DNA from: JAISFI01 sp031553775 | Lineage (GTDB): Bacteria > Bacteroidota > Bacteroidia > Bacteroidales > Azobacteroidaceae | DNA length: 64,000 nt | Assembly (NCBI GenBank): GCA_031553775.1 | Contig: JAVBLA010000018.1 | Location: 43,158 to 107,157 of the forward strand | Direction: 5' to 3' | Shown: positions 63,184 to 64,000 of the stretch, in pieces | Layout: every line of letters begins with the position of its first letter | Numbering within the stretch: the stretch's first letter is position 1 | The notes under the pieces: model-generated | What the model was told of the DNA's origin: nothing | The model's database searches: none | What the model saw: only the letters and a program-made list of their open reading frames with translations | Program-made: the position numbers and the translations under genes

Positions 63184-63822
63184 ATGACACTAAAACGACA
63201 TATCTCCATTTTTATTTTCTGTTGCAGTGCTTTTCTTTCCATGCAGGCTCAGGATATTTCCTTTTATTTTACAACTATGCCCAACAACCTGTTACCAACA
63301 CTGGAAATCAACAGGAGGAAAGATCTGGTGGATTTATACAAGGACAGCCGGAATGCTACTGTTAAAAACGCACTGAACGGAGCATCCACTTTAAAACAAA
63401 TGACCGATCGGTATATTTACCTCCAAACAGATACCTCTTCCATGGAAATGGTATTGTTGCCGTTAGTAAATGATTCGAAGATTATTTGCATTATCCGGAC
63501 AGTTTGTGCACCAGTCTGCGACAGCCGGATTTCTTTTTATACTACCGAATGGAAAAAGCTTGATACAAATGACTTCCTCTCCCCTGCCGATCCCTCCTGG
63601 TTTATCAAAGACGGCACAGATATTTCCGGAGAGGAATTCCAAACTGCTCAATCAGCTTTGGATATGGAACTGATGGAATTTCATTTGCAGCCGGAAGACC
63701 TGACTCTTGTTCAAATTTATAATACGCCGGCATACCTGAGTCCGGACGATTATCGGAAAATCAAGTCGTATCTGAAAGAAGAGCCCAGGATTTTTCAGTG
63801 GTATAAGACGAGGTTTAAATAA
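63184..63822 (+). CDS. DUF3256 family exported protein
   Basis: 212 residues from the ATG at 63184. The signal peptide TLKRHISIFIFCCSAFLSMQA is followed by QDISFYFTTMPNNLLPTLEINRRKDLVDLY, the conserved start of DUF3256, a Bacteroidales family of unknown function. Later blocks are YIYLQTDTSSMEMVLLPL, IICIIRTVCAPVCDS and LSPDDYRKIKSYL. It is probably periplasmic. The start is set by the promoter immediately upstream. Confidence 0.85.
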   Translation: MTLKRHISIFIFCCSAFLSMQAQDISFYFTTMPNNLLPTLEINRRKDLVDLYKDSRNATVKNALNGASTLKQMTDRYIYLQTDTSSMEMVLLPLVNDSKIICIIRTVCAPVCDSRISFYTTEWKKLDTNDFLSPADPSWFIKDGTDISGEEFQTAQSALDMELMEFHLQPEDLTLVQIYNTPAYLSPDDYRKIKSYLKEEPRIFQWYKTRFK

Positions 63823-63844
63823 TATTCATATTGGGGGCTGATTG

Positions 63845-63869
63845 AATGTTTTTGTGGTATAAAAACATT
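63845..63869 (+). terminator. Weak hairpin after the DUF3256 gene
   Basis: AATGTTTTT and AAAAACATT form a perfect 9-pair, A/T-rich stem with a 7-base loop 23 bases after the stop. Only two T residues follow, so its strength as a terminator is doubtful. Confidence 0.35.
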
Positions 63870-63903
63870 TTGAATAAAAATACTTTCTGTATCTTTTTTT
63901 GCT

Positions 63904-63990
63904 GCGCCAAAAAAAGGTACCAAAAAAAGGCGCTTTGTCGAAAAGAACTCGTTCGCTCGCTGCGCTCTCTCCCTCAGACAGCTTTTCGAC
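63904..63990. repeat. Dispersed-type inverted repeat at the window end
   Basis: Two nested features: GCGCC and GGCGC flank two A-runs around the palindrome GGTACC (63904-63933). GTCGAAAAG (63937-63945) and CTTTTCGAC (63982-63990) enclose a segment with CTCGTTCGCTCGCTGCGCTC. The GC-rich, palindromic character in a noncoding tail resembles REP-like spacers common in Bacteroidota. No gene is seen in 63823-64000. Confidence 0.55.
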
Positions 63991-64000
63991 TATAAGGTAT

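Overview
The window is a piece of a Bacteroidota chromosome, most likely order Bacteroidales. The evidence is the run tig-clpP-clpX-recQ-guaB-parvulins-OstA-like-mutL, the Bacteroidota-type promoters (TTG, about 19-20 nt, then TAnnTTTG), families such as DUF3256, and several secreted proteins ending in a type IX secretion system (T9SS) type A sorting domain. The T9SS tails argue for a lineage that keeps this machinery. I cannot fix the family or genus from sequence alone.

Bases 1-35422 (all minus strand) hold one very large surface-polysaccharide locus, about 36 genes, often overlapping by 4 nt. It is read from a promoter just upstream of rmlC and runs off the left edge. The rmlC-proximal part (about 28590-35422) carries precursor genes: rmlC, rmlA, rmlB, a Gfo/Idh/MocA oxidoreductase, a UDP-HexNAc dehydrogenase, a methyltransferase and the ABC exporter permease (wzm). 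Next come an MBOAT/SGNH O-acylation pair, the exporter ATPase with a C-terminal extension (wzt), and a compact block of two tandem FdtA-like ketoisomerases, an ATP-grasp ligase, a HAD phosphatase, a methyltransferase and an FdtB-like aminotransferase. The rest is mainly glycosyltransferases, about 16 in total (GT2, GT4, GT32, DUF5672 and GT-C types), plus a UDP-galactopyranose-mutase-like flavoprotein, a WecE/WecD-like pair for dTDP-Fuc4NAc, and a GtrB-like/GT-C pair. Together they suggest a long heteropolysaccharide (O-antigen or capsule) containing two kinds of dTDP-derived amino-deoxy sugar, uronic acid derivatives, and O-acyl and methyl decorations. The glycosyltransferase part is visibly more A+T rich than the rml part.

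A tRNA-Cys gene (35557-35627) with its own promoter and terminator marks the locus boundary. Beyond it lie three tandem plus-strand paralogues of a secreted right-handed beta-helix protein with a T9SS tail (35795-41449). The middle one is fused behind a complete serine-type sulfatase.

From 41568 the window is core genome. A minus-strand CPBP protease / YbaN / dGTPase operon comes first. The plus strand then carries trigger factor, ClpP, ClpX, RecQ, IMP dehydrogenase, three SurA/PpiC-type periplasmic folding proteins, an OstA/LptA-like protein, a small membrane protein, MutL and a VanX-like dipeptidase. A T9SS-tailed secreted protein, a minus-strand pyridoxal kinase and a DUF3256 protein follow. 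A stranded T9SS tail fragment sits just upstream of trigger factor, and a dispersed-type inverted repeat closes the window.
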